64,000 nt of DNA from Maylandia zebra (Eukaryota > Chordata > Actinopteri > Cichliformes > Cichlidae). The number at the start of each line of letters is the position of its first letter. Position 1 is the first letter of the stretch. Under the pieces are notes generated by a model. That model was not told the origin of the DNA. It saw only the letters and a program-made list of their open reading frames with translations, and did not search any database. The position numbers and the translations under genes are program-made. The stretch covers positions 35,201,623 to 35,265,622 of the forward strand of contig NC_135172.1 in assembly GCF_041146795.1 (NCBI RefSeq), in the 5' to 3' direction. Of the stretch, positions 1 to 12,800 are shown in pieces.

Positions 1-3000
1 ATTGAATAAAGGGAGTAGCAGCGTATGATGGGGAGATGAAACAAATATTCAATAAGGTACTGTTGGGTGATATTGCACGGTCTGAAAAGGAACAGAATAA
101 CATTGGTATTAGTCTTAGGAAAATCACCTACAGAGTGAGGAAGAGCTGTACAGTCTTATTGCCACCGGTACAAAGGATTTACTGTGGCGATCAGTTCTGC
201 ATTTCGGGGCGATGAGTCTTTTGCTGCATTTTGCAAATGACTGCACAGTCTGTGCTGTCCGGCTCGCAGTGACAAAGCTGTAGAGCAACTTAAACCTTGA
301 TTCAGGTGGATTTCTATGTAATAATGTGATATTTTCATTGTAACCTTTAACAACGCTTTAATTCAGCTTTTAGAAAATATGTGGCCATTTGTGCTTACCT
401 TAATTTAAGCGATTCCATGACCAACCATTTCTTCTTTTTAAATCACTCCTTAGTGGTTTTGTGTCATTAGCATTGTTATCCTTTTTAAAGGTCCAGTACT
501 TTAGGGACAGGTGGAACCAGTCTTATTTCACACCTCTGACATCTGCTATTGCTATTCCAAGTTCAAAAGAGTCCTTGAAGCCATAAACGGTAGTGGATGA
601 ATAAACCTAGCACAAAAACTAAGGATATTTGTGTTTTGTTGATGATTTCTTTGTTGAGGCAGAAGGGACCAACACAACCACAGTGACTGACTTGTGACAA
701 ATGCTGGTTGAACAGCGTGTGGCTCATCCACTTATTCCATTTCAAGGTTGTGGTGGAGATGGAGCTTATCCCAGGTGACACTGTGAGGGGAAAAAAAGGT
801 AGCACATACTGGACAGGTTGCCAGGCCCTCACAGCTAACACAAAGAAAAGAGAGCCATAGTCTGTTCAGTCCACATCTACAGACTGTTTAGAATCACCAG
901 TTAACTTAAACACTTGAAGGAAGCGTTTAAGTTAACTTGAGTTTGAACATAGACGTCTTGCTGTGAGGTGGAATTGTTAACTCCTGTCCCTCTAGGACTG
1001 CCATCCCAGCAATTTTATCCCATGTCCCCCAGTCTGCCAAATTTCACAGAACAATCTGCAGAACAATCCTGCAGCCACTGGTTACACATTTGACCTGCAT
1101 GGGAGGCCTGCTAACAAAAAGGCCTCAGTTTCCCAGTGAACATATGACAAAGACCAAGTATTTGGGAATGAAATGCTCTGGAGAGAGAAATCAAACCCAC
1201 ACATGTTCAAAACAGGAACCTTGTTGTGAGGTGATAGTAGCCCGCTCATCGGCACCTCTGAGGCCAAAGACTTGGTTACTTTTTATGTCATCTGTCATGT
1301 ATTCACAATTTTGCTCAATAAATGACAAAAAGGCAAATTCTACTTGTGCATTTTTGCTGTGGTTTTACTTCTTTCCTTTATTGATGTGAAAGAGAAATCT
1401 CTTAATTTATGACTGCACTTTACAGCATTATATTCATATACGTAAATATATAAAAAAAAAAATAAAACCCAGTTCAGAACACTTTCCACATGTTACAAAA
1501 TCAAACCCAGACCAGGTGATTATCAAGAACAACAACAACAACAACAACATACTTGCACTTAAAGAGGCCATCTGAACAACACTCCTTCCATGGTAAATGC
1601 AGACTGCACCAATCGCTTTATAATGCATACACATCTGCTATGATTAATCGAATCAACTTGGAAAGTACGAGACAGGCGGCGCTGGATTTTGGCACCTCAT
1701 TATTATCCATGTTTTGGCCTTTTTGGAAGGAGAGGACTGCGTTATCTCTTTTTAAAATACGACATTATATTGCTGCTGCTTAAAAAGCATTAATCCATAA
1801 TACAGAAATACAGTACTGTGCAAAAGTCACCCCTCATTTCTTTATATCTTGCTAAGAAATTGGAAATAACTGCACCAATTTATGAAAACATGGTAACAAA
1901 TATGTAAGTATATAAGACAAAAAACACTTTCTGCTGTAGACACTTCTACAGACCGGCCTTTTCTTCTTTTGTCCACTTTCCTCAAATTTTTTAAGAACTC
2001 AGAGCACTCCATGCTGAGATATGCAAAATTTTTGGCTAATAGCTATTCGGGAATCACATTGCTGGGGCAAATATACCATTTTACTATTTTATGTAGCAGC
2101 CAATGTCCCAAGAAGAACTTTGAAAGACCTTTAGAAAGCCTACAGAACTATTACTCAAGACCACTTAAAATAAAATAAAAAAAATAACAAGAAAATGTGA
2201 CTTATTAGAAGTGAAATATAAAGAAATGAGGGAGAACTCGAGACATCTGCAAGGTATTGTAATTCAACTGCAACCTAAAATAACAGACGAGCCTGAATCT
2301 AGGCTACTTTGGCAAACTAAAAGCACCGCCACAAATTAATTGTCACTTAGCGTTCAAGATACAAACGAGTGAAAATTGTAATCCATATTTCTTTTCATCA
2401 ACCTTGTCAATCTGCTCTGCTGCAGGCTGGCGCATTAAGTGCTTGTGTTCATGCATTTCAGTGTTCGAGTCCGTGCAGGCAGACGGAGAGGTAGTGCGTA
2501 TGGTTGAGGAGGCCTCCCCAGTGTGGTGCTCTAATGGCCTAGTCACTAGGAATCACAATGAAATCATGAAATAAACCAACAAACCACAGCAGAACAGTTA
2601 TAATCATGACCTACAGACAAACAAAAATCTTGTACCTCTTAAACAGAAATGACAGGCGGCGCATCTAACGGGCCATAAAATTGCTACATATGTCAGGAAA
2701 ATTGTCTAAAATCCCCCCCTCCCCCAAAAAAGCATGAAGTCTTTAACTTTACAAAACGAAAGAAATTTTTTAACACTTGCGTGTGACCTACCAGCATCTT
2801 TGTGAGTTGAGGTTTGATGGGTGAGAGAGGTGATGATTGATGAGGAAGAAAGTGAAGAAATGAGCTTACATTACAGCATATCTTAAGATATAGACAATAG
2901 ACACTGTCGTAATTATTGATGTTAAGCTTTTTGTTTTGTTTTTTAAAATGATGTTTTCTCAGAACCTCCCTGTGGTCCTGTAGAGTAGAGAAGTTGTGTA

Positions 3001-5784
3001 GTAGACAGTCAATGTGTGAGGTGGTGGTGCCTGTGGCCAGACCTCTGACATCTCTCTAATCGAGTCAGTAAATGCATTTACATGCACATTACCATGCTGG
3101 TCTAGAGCACTGCTTTTCAACCTTGATGTTAGTCATAACCCTGCGTAATTACAGTATCGCGTTTCCGCTCATTTATGCATCAGCTGAGCCATCTCCGCAG
3201 TTTCCGGCCATTTACACTGATACTGACTGACGCACATAGGAGTACAATCACGTTTCATGTGTGTTTATATGCACACATTTCACCATTATGAGTGTGCAGG
3301 TAAATCCACTCACTCACAAAAGAGTGGTGACACTGTGTGTAGGAGTGGGATAGCATTTTCTGACACAGAGCACAAAAATCAAAACGCTGTCTGTGTTTTT
3401 AGGGTGTCTTTAACAAGGTTTTGTTCTTTCTGCACGAGGCAAAAATGTTTGAATAGGCATAAAACACGCCGCCAACAGGCAAGTCTGAGATTTCAACATG
3501 CCATCGGGCTTTGTATTTTCAAATGAAACAAAAATGTTACCATTCAATTGCTATGGCCGAGTTTCAGGTAATATACAAGGAAAACCACAAAACAAAAAAC
3601 CAGACTGCGACGCAGTGCAAGCTGTGAATTTTGAAAATCATATTTTCCTTCAGGAATTTCTGCTACTTTTCACAATCTGAAGTATGGGCAAAGGACTCCT
3701 CTGCACATCTGCAGAGGAGCCATTAGGCCTGTGATTGAACAAAGACGTAGGCTAGATCTAATAAAGCCTGAAAACAGAGTGAAGAGATGGTTCAGAGGTC
3801 TGGTTTCCTCTGAGAGCACTTGAATTACAATATGCTGAAAGGTTATTAAAGGATTTTTTGTCTAATAACCACAAAAAAATATTACTGCCTGCCTCAGCCT
3901 TTAAGCACTCTGGCAACACGATATGAACTCTGTTGAAGGACGGAGCGAGGGGACTACTGCCTTACATCAGTAAGCTACAATCAGGCTGCACCTGTAAGGC
4001 AGCAAACAGTGTGGACCTGGTGACTTTGGGTAAATGATTAGGTGTCAGCACGCAGATAAGAGACGTCTGGGATGTTTCTACGAAGCCTCTCGCAACGACA
4101 AATGCACCGTAAGCTTGCAGGCCAGGTGGCAAAAATTCAGTGCATTTAAATCACGATACAAGACCTCAAACACAGGCTTGCATCAATCAGTCTGCCTAAC
4201 GATGCTGGATTTATCAGTTAGTAAGTTGGCAACTAACTTGAAGGACGGTCCAAATATTGGGTGTAAAATTTCAACTAGTATTTTGTGTGAAAATGCTTTA
4301 TTTTCTGTTATAAATGCACACATATTGTTACAATGCTGGATGCTCATAAAGGGATTTCTTAAAGGTCTTCCATGGACAGGAGCTAAAATGGCTTGTTTCA
4401 GATGGCATATGAACTGGAGGATAAATAAAATAAACGAGAACTATTTTTAACTGTGAATCATTCAAATCTACTCTACTAGAGCCCAAGAATAAAAATATGG
4501 AAAAAAGCATAATAGGTTCCCTTTAAACAACTGCTATATTGTTAGGATATTCATTCTTTTCCTGTACAAATAGTTTCAGCACTAGACGAGTTTGGCATTT
4601 CCTACTATTATGAAATTCATTTTTCCTTTATAGTCCTGTTCTTTCATCAGGATAGAGAAAAGAAACTCAGGGGCCAGAAATGTCAAACAATAACTTCTGA
4701 GAAAAAAAACAAAACCTTTGTGTACTTCTTGATATCGACCTGCTTTCAGTCGCTCGCGGCACAGATTTCGGCAAGTCGCGAGCATGTCTGGGAGTTTATG
4801 AGGAGGGATTAGTCCAAGCGGTCGAAACACATTCGAAGGTGAGCGCAAAGGCAAGAAGTGGCTGAGTGTCTGACGTCCGGCCCCAAACGAAAACAACATT
4901 TATACGACTTAAATGTTACATTCTCATTGGTGGTGGCGTAAAAGTACATAACGCAGAAGATGCCCTCCATCATAAAGGAGTAGTTCATGCCCCCACAAAA
5001 AGAGACAGTCAGCTCCTACTCACCCCCACATTAAATTTGTGAGTCTCTCAGGTTTGTATGGCCCAACTAGTTAGTCTGAAATCTAAGACTTCACCTTTAG
5101 ACTAAGTTTTGTGTCTCTGACACTTTGAAACGCCATCACGATGTCAATACTGGAGGGCTTTAAAACTGCATTGATTTGTTTTCCACACTTTAGTGGCAAA
5201 ACAAACTAACAACACACAAAATAACAGAGATATTAAAAGAGTATTTTGGTATTTATTTGGCAGTTAAGAGCAGCTTGACATAAAGGCAGAGATGTGGGTG
5301 TATGACACGCAACAAAGGACTGAACACTGGAGATTTCACTCACATGGTTTGGAATATAATCATTAGGCTGCTTAACCCAATGTTAAAACAAGCCATCAAG
5401 GCGGATGTGTTAGCAAAGCGGTTTGTTATGATGACACTGTGGTCACAGAGCAACCTAACCATTAGCTTGGAGTCAAATCAAAGCAACTATCTCTTTCTTC
5501 TACTTGTCAGCTGTGTCCGTCTGCTGCGTCACGCAGAGCAGGAAGTGTGAGAGTAAAAATCCTTTTTTGTGCAGCTTTTCGTGTGTTGAGGCTGATGTAG
5601 TTAAACGCACCATCTGGAGAGAGATTCGTTTCTAAGCAGGAAAGCTGACATCGAAAAATTATTTTAAAGTCTTGACTGATGTGCACACAAGCCAACAACT
5701 AAACCTTAATTTTGAGGCAAACTACTCCTTTAACTCCTATTTTTTTTTAATGATTCTTCCTTACAGAGAAGGGTAACAGGCAGC
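1..5784. other. Gene-poor intergenic stretch
   Basis: Only short ORFs without family resemblance or splice support occur here. A MITE-like repeat lies at 1811-2232. An (AAC)n run of about 20 bases lies near 1531-1550. I see no RNA gene. Confidence 0.5.
1811..2232. mobile_element. Degenerate non-autonomous DNA transposon (MITE-like)
   Basis: The left end reads CAGTACTGTGCAAAAGTC and then CACCCCTCATTTCTTTATAT. The right end at 2213-2232 carries the reverse complement of the second block, so about 20 bases form an inverted repeat across about 420 bp. The outermost bases of the right end no longer match. The CAGTACTGTGCAAAAGTC start is familiar from fish Tc1/mariner-type elements, but the family assignment is tentative. 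Confidence 0.5.
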
Positions 5785-5918
5785 CCAAAGTGCTGACCAG
5801 CCTCCAAACTCCCCGGGTCTAAATCTGATCGAGCGGCCGCGGGATGCATCAGAAAGAGACCGATCTGGACCCGTTTCTGCAGGTGGTTTTAATGCTGTGG
5901 CTGATCAGTTTATACAAG
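5785..5918 (+). mobile_element. Tc1/mariner-type transposon remnant (3' end, internally deleted)
   Basis: The first part, around AACTCCCCGGGTCTAAATCT followed by GATCGAGC, corresponds to the transposase motif PDLNPIE seen at the 3' end of Tc1-like genes. It is joined to an element end reading AGGTGGTTTTAATGCTGTGG followed by CTGATCAGT. In intact fish copies several hundred bases lie between these two parts, so this copy carries an internal deletion. No transposase ORF remains. Confidence 0.6.
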
Positions 5919-6817
5919 TCTATTACGAGAGTACATGTGTGGTATGATACAGTATAACTGGGAAGAGCAAAACGCAAATAAGGAGTGAGGTATAAAAGTA
6001 GCCATGTAACGTTAAAGGCTTCAGCTGACTAGCGTGACCGATCGTTCAATTATTTTGACACACAAAATTCTTCCATATTAAGACTATGAGCTAAAAATGT
6101 GAATTTGTCTATTACAAAAAAGTTCCTACACTGAGCAAAAGAAATGAAATGTTAATATAACATTTTTAGATGCGAAATGTATTTTTTACATAACCGCTTA
6201 TTTGGATGAAAAAGCGGCGCGTTTCACGAGCGGGGGTTAGTTTCTACATATGTACACACTACCAGCAAGGATATATATATTTACAAGTAGGTAGCAGCAT
6301 TTTAGAAACCACGACTTGTTTCAAATTAAAGAACCAGTCGTGCTATTTAGGCTTTCGTTTTATTCTTTAAGTTGTTACAATGTGACTTTCGTAAGGTCGC
6401 ATTTAGGTTTGTTTGCCAAATTGAATTTCTGGGTTCGAGTCCAGCTGAGCTTCTTTTTTTTTTTGTTGGTACAGAAGCCATTTGGAAAGAGAGGCTGAAA
6501 GAGACAATGACAGATGCAATGGAAAGCTTTGGAGGTGAAAGGTAAAGACAGAACAGGGATTTAAAAGAAAGGGGAGACCGCATGTGTGTGGCTACTCGAC
6601 TCCCTGCAGTGAGACTCTATGTAGCTGTGTATGTGGAAAAGTGACAAACAAGTTTTTTTTTTCCTGTGTGCACCACTGAATGCAACAGTGACTGTGTATT
6701 GAACAAAATTCAATTAGAAATACAACTGTGCAGCGTCTGTGATGATGAGAAAGTGTCTCTTAGTGTGACGTAAACGTGCAGTGGTGTGCACGGACCAGCA
6801 GGAGGAGCCGAGTGGCT
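5919..6817. other. mri1 3' UTR and flanking DNA
   Basis: No ORF of note was found. The part nearest 6817 should be the mri1 3' UTR, which may end at the AATAAA at 6359-6364 on the minus strand. Short T-runs are present. Confidence 0.4.
6359..6364 (-). promoter_or_regulatory. Candidate poly(A) signal of mri1
   Basis: AATAAA reads on the minus strand about 455 bases after the mri1 stop codon. It is the first canonical hexamer I noticed on that strand after the stop. No transcript evidence is available, so the 3' UTR end is inferred. Confidence 0.35.
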
Positions 6818-9800
6818 CTAGAGGGCAGTGAGGCGGCCGGTGAGCGCCGCCTGGAGCTCAGAGGGGAGGAAGACTCCCAGCTCTGTGATGATGCCCCCTG
6901 TGATGAGCTGGTGAGGGGTCACGTCGAAGGCCGGGTTCCACACTTCGATACCTGCAGGAAGCGGCCGGGAATGAGGTGTTAGTCACACAACACAATTCAC
7001 AGGTTATTATAATGCAAGTGCACTAGCGTGTAAGCTAGCTGTACTGAACACAATATTGAGAATTAAAACCCAGTTGAACGGTCTGACACTGAGCCCAACG
7101 TGCTCCTTGTCAGTTGTTTAAACATTGATTTAAACAACAAGATGAAGATTGATTTAAAAAATAAAAATCTATCATCAATATGAATAATCATGTGTCGCAA
7201 TCTGTTGCTGTGATGAAAAAAGTCTCGTCATATTGAAGATGTGAAGATTCCTGAGTCAAAAAGAGGCTTGAATAACTTTAAGACTATGTCTGAAATAATG
7301 TGCCTTAATGTGAGTTTTCGAACACTGTCTGCACACTTAGGATTAAATTATCATTAAATACTGCCAAGCAAAACAGACGCCCAAAAAGCTTAAAGTTTGA
7401 CATCTTTTCCACTCGAAAAGACCCGAATCAGTCTTACTTATGTACAAAAACTACAAGTAGGTCATAATAAAACATACTCTTATTTACAGTTGCTGTTACT
7501 GCATTTTTGTCCCGGTCAGAAGCAGAATCATTTTAAAAATGTACGTTTGTGTTAGGTTTTCCGTCTTTTCCTGTTAATACAAACTGAAAGTGGGTAAGCG
7601 ATGACTGAGTGGACGCTGAGTGGACTGCCCTCTTGTTTTTAAACTAAACATCATGGTTTTAAGTGAAACGTGTTCATATTTCTCAGTACACTGGATTAAA
7701 ATGGAGGCTGTGCTCTATATTTACCTGTCGCCGGGGTAAATCATAGTATCGGAGCTCCACTGATGATAGCTTTCTTTCCCTAATCGCGCTACAATCAGGG
7801 TGAACATACTCAGAGTTGATTTAACTAAGTCTGATGAGCCTTTCTGGATATTCAGAGTCTCCCACAGTTAGACTCAGAGTTTGTTGACCCTGCTTTCTGT
7901 CTCGGGTTTATTATTCCTTCAAACAGCAGCAGGACTACACCCCACACTGCTCGTTACGCATTTCTTTACTGTGGTAAAGGAATGTTTAACGACTGCAACA
8001 GTGTGGTTCTAGTACACCAAAACCTTAACTAAAGGTTAATTCATAATTATTAAAGTCTGTGGGGAAAGTTAAAGAGTGGAAAAAACGAATGTGCAAGCAC
8101 ACATCCTCGTCCCCGGGGGCCTGTGTACTCATTAATTCAGCACAATTACTGTGATGTCACTGGGTACCTAGAGATTAAATGACTCAACTAAACTCTCACA
8201 AACTCAACTAAAATACATTTTCAAGGTTTGATCCGACAGACTCAGGCTCAGGTCCAAAGGGCTGCAAGTCAGACTCAAACCTGGGCTTCAGCCGTAAGGT
8301 ATATGGGCACTTGAGCTCAGTAGGGCTGCTCTGAGCACTCCAAAGTGCATAGCATTAATATATTTACTGATAATCCAGGCTTTAGTTTGCCCTCACACAT
8401 TTCCACTGTGTTTCTGTCCAAGCACAGGCCATTTCCACACATGAACTTTGGCCAGCTTTGCACAGTTGTTCTTTCTGTAATGCAGCACAGAGCAGTAAAC
8501 AGTCTGCTTCAGATGCATGCGGTTCAGCTGAAAGGAGCTCCCCATGTAGAGGCAGCTAGACACATGACACCCACTCACTAGCACTGAATACGCCGGACTG
8601 TTAGCTCCATAATTTGTTCAGCAGCACATGACATCACACAGACTTTGTACTGGAGAGCTAAGAGGTTAAAAACCAGTTAAAGTCCCACCTGAATGCGTCT
8701 GACATTTGCGGTGTCACGTACACCTCTGTGGGCGGTGGTGCATGTGTGAAAATGACTCTGTTCTCTTATCTCTATCATGCCACTGACTACTAAAGACGCA
8801 TAAATGGCCTGCAAGAAAGTTCAAGAAAGAAAACCCGGCGAGAAAATAAAAAGGACGATGACAGAAGAACTTTGTGTGCACATTAGTGGCCACAGGGCGC
8901 CTCTGTGCAGGACATATGAGCTAACAGCCTCCTTCACTCTGGCACTTACGTTTCATGTGATGCCAATTTAACTCTGAGTGTGTTCGGTGCTTAAGCCTCT
9001 GGGCTGACTTTGGAACTGGGCCAAGCTCATCTCCTCTCCAACCTTGATGCTTTCCTGTCGATACTCTACCGAGCTCGCGCTTATTTAAGTGCTCTCTCTG
9101 CACAGACATCCCTCACGCCTTACCTGGGGCAGCGATGGGAACCCCGTTTATAGAAGTGAGTTCCTCGGGGGGGCGCACTTCGATGATGATGTCCCTCCCG
9201 CTCTCCAGACTCAGGTCACACGACGTGCTGGGTGCCGCCACATAGAAAGGTATCCCATGGTGCTTAGCGGCGATGGCCAGCTGGTACGTGCCGACCTTGT
9301 TGGCTGTGTCACCGTTAGCAACCACCCTGTCTGCACCCACCACCACAGCTGAGGGAGAAAACAGCAGAAAGGAAGTCTTAAGAAAAAAAAAACGTGAGGT
9401 TTTAGTGAAGTGAAGGAGACGTGATGGGACACAAACACACACCTGTGATGTCCATCTCCCTCATGGTGAGAGCTGCCATGCTGTCTGTTATAAGCGTGGC
9501 AGGGATTCCCTCCGCTACAGCCTCGTACGCCGTCAGTCTGGACCCCTGGTTGTACGGCCTCGTCTCTGTGCAGTACACGCGCTTCAGCCTGCCCAGCGCG
9601 TGGAGGCTTCTCACCACGCCTACACACAGACTCATATCAGTTACAGTGCTCTAAATATTTCAACAACCACCTTCTTTTCTCATTCAGAGCCAGCGCTCCA
9701 GTCTCACCCAGCGCCGTCCCGTATCCAGCTGTGGCCAGCGAGCCGGTGTTGCAGTGTGTGAGGATGGTCACCGAGTCCCTGGGGACGCCAGAAAGGATGT

Positions 9801-12800
9801 GCTGAGCTCCATAGTTACCGATCTTCCTGTTGTCATTGACGTCACGCTCCAGCATGTCTTCGATCCAGGCAATTACACTGCAGGAGGGGGGCCACAAGAG
9901 GTGGGAATTGAGAAGAGGATATATGTCTGCCACTGTGGGCTCAATGTGTCCATCATATCTGCAGGAGCAATACGGCTTTGTGTTTCTGTTTGTCATGACT
10001 TTGCTTTCTCCGCTTTTCTCATACACAATCTTTTTCTTCATGCTGTTCCTTCTCTTTTTCTGCCATAGCTGTGCCACATCTCCCTCATTTTCTCTCACTT
10101 TCTTACATTATTCTTGCTGCACAGTCTCGATTCTTACCTTGCAGACACGCATTATCAAGTAAACACTTGCACAAGTGTTTTTGGAGACTGGCCCACAATT
10201 CAAACCACACCAAGTTTAAAGTAACATAAATCTTCCATGGTTACCTGCTAGGTCTTTCACTCCACCACTACAGTGTTTCTCTTTAGCCCAACTTATTCTC
10301 AGATGAATGGACGGGTTCTTATATAGAGCTTTTCTACTGTACACCTTATACAAATATGCCTCATTCACCCAGTCACACAATCACTTTTCTATGCTTAAGT
10401 GCTTTGTATCTAACATTCACACTCAGAGAGTAACTTGGGGTTAGTACCTTGCCTAAGGATATGTGGCATGCAGGGATCAAACTACTATCCTCTCCATTAG
10501 TGGGTGACCTGCTCTACCTGACCAGGTCTCTGAGCTACAGTCACCCCAAGCAATGTGACTCACTGCTTTGTAATGGAAATCTAACTTATTTAACACGTGG
10601 GAAGGGAGCTAGTCACCTTTTCAGTTTCCACAGTCTTTAAAGGGACACTTTGTTTGGACAGGGCTCGAATGACTCGTAAGTCAGTGTTCCAAGTGGCTTA
10701 ACGAACAAACCTCTGAAAATGTTCAGCTAAAAAGTGCAAAAGGAGTGAAAAAGCAGCCAACGTCCAAAGAGACCTTTTGACTCCTTGAAAGCAAATTATA
10801 ACGAGCGTGCTGCACAATACCAGCTTAAAGGTAAATTAAAATACCTGTTAAAAAAGTGCTTATTTTCAACAAATTCCTTTGAGTGGATGCTAACGACTGA
10901 CATGGCGTTACTTTGATCCCTGACCTAAAAACGGTGACGAAGACAAGGGCCCCCTTATGTTCAGCCCACTGACACGAAAGTCAGGAAAACATTCAATCAC
11001 TGATAAGCATAGAGGCCAGTGACTGATGAACTGAAACACTTGCTTCTTAACTGGAACAGTTACCATGAAATGAATGTATTGGTGCAACCGCAGTAAATAT
11101 TGATTCATGCTTTGGCACCAGCATTTTCTTCTTTTAACTCTACGTAGCTTTCTGCACAAAATTAAGTGAATCGCTGCCTTGAGGCCGGGGTTACTGTAAA
11201 GTAGATCACTCCCTTCTGTCAAAAACAAGCTGCATCATCTGCCCCTGACAGACATTATCCACCTAGACTGAACGTTTTCCGTCACCAAGAAACACCAATG
11301 TCTTTCACACGTGTTCTTTTCCACTTGTCTGAAAATAAAAACGAATCAAATTGCTATTCAATCACTATTTAACAAGTGAACTCTGTAAAAATTACCACTT
11401 GATAATTTGGTTTTAACACTAATAAGCTGCAAAAATGTATACTATTGATGCTTTCCAATTTTCACTTCACAACTGATCCGATAGCTTCTGCAACTTCTTC
11501 AGCAAGACACCTGCAGCTGGTGTTAAATGAGGAAGTGTTACAGCAGCAACTAACTCGGGAGACACCATTCAGGAGGAAAACTGAAGAGCCGAGATGATTT
11601 CATGTAACAGAACAAGTTCATACAGAGCAAACAACTGAAAAGCTGACAGTAGAGCCTGACCGATATATCGGTGTGGCTGACACTAGCTTTACTTTTTCAT
11701 TTATTTTTTGTATTCTCATTTAACCCTTCTGAGGTAAAAGAGAAAACTATTTGCTAGGGCTGTGCGATATGACCTAAATCTCATATCCCGATATAAAACA
11801 TCTATCGTCCGATAACGGTATAAATCACAAAAAATTTAATATTTTCTGTAAATTCTGTGAATCTCAGGTAGGTGAAGTGTTTCCAGCTGGGCGTCATGTA
11901 GCTGGAGTCGAGTGTTTTAACCGATGCATGAAACTATACATTTTTAGACATAAGTTGTAACGGCCGCCGTTTTCTTTGTGAGTATTTATTACACGGCGTG
12001 CTGCGGGGAAAGCCTGTTCTAACGTTTGAGTCTAAAGTTTATTTTTTAGCACCTGACGACTCTTTTTTTTTTTTGCTTCTCATCCGTCAATACTCGGCAT
12101 ACTTTTTCACGTGATTCCGTTTATTTTGAAAATTCTCAACAGGATCTTGAGCTTTATTGTGAAAGTTTTATGTGGAAAATAAACAAGCGGACATGCGATG
12201 GTGTTACCGTCGTTGTTGCTAATGACAACCCATAAAAACAGGCGCTTGTCCGTCTGTAGTGTGGTTATATTAAATATAAGAGAAAGAGAGAACTTTAAGA
12301 AATTAATATAGCTACTACAGTGACCATCAAAACAATAAAAAAAAATATTGCCGTGAACAGTTTATTTTGCGACACCACGAAACAAACGATAGCGTAAAAT
12401 GAAACGATAGACGTTTTTCTATCGTCATCCGACATATATCGTTATATCGAACAGCCCTACTATTTGCGGATATGCTCGTATCGACGTTTATGATGGCCAA
12501 TAAATGAAAATGGAAAAAGTAAAGAACAGACAAAAAAAACGCCATTCAATCATGTTATGAGCATATTAATGCTGCATAGTTTATCTACCAGAGGAAACTC
12601 TTTGATCCGAGCAGTCGGGCTGAGTGTAAACGAGTAATTCATGATTTGCTGTGGCAACAAAAAAAAAAAAAAAAAAAAAAAAAAGATTATTGCTGAACAG
12701 CACCAATATATTAAGACTCACAAATAAGTACACATAAAAAAAAGTGAAGTGTGTTTGTTACGCATGTCTGAATTAAGAAAATCTCACCTGATGTCAGATA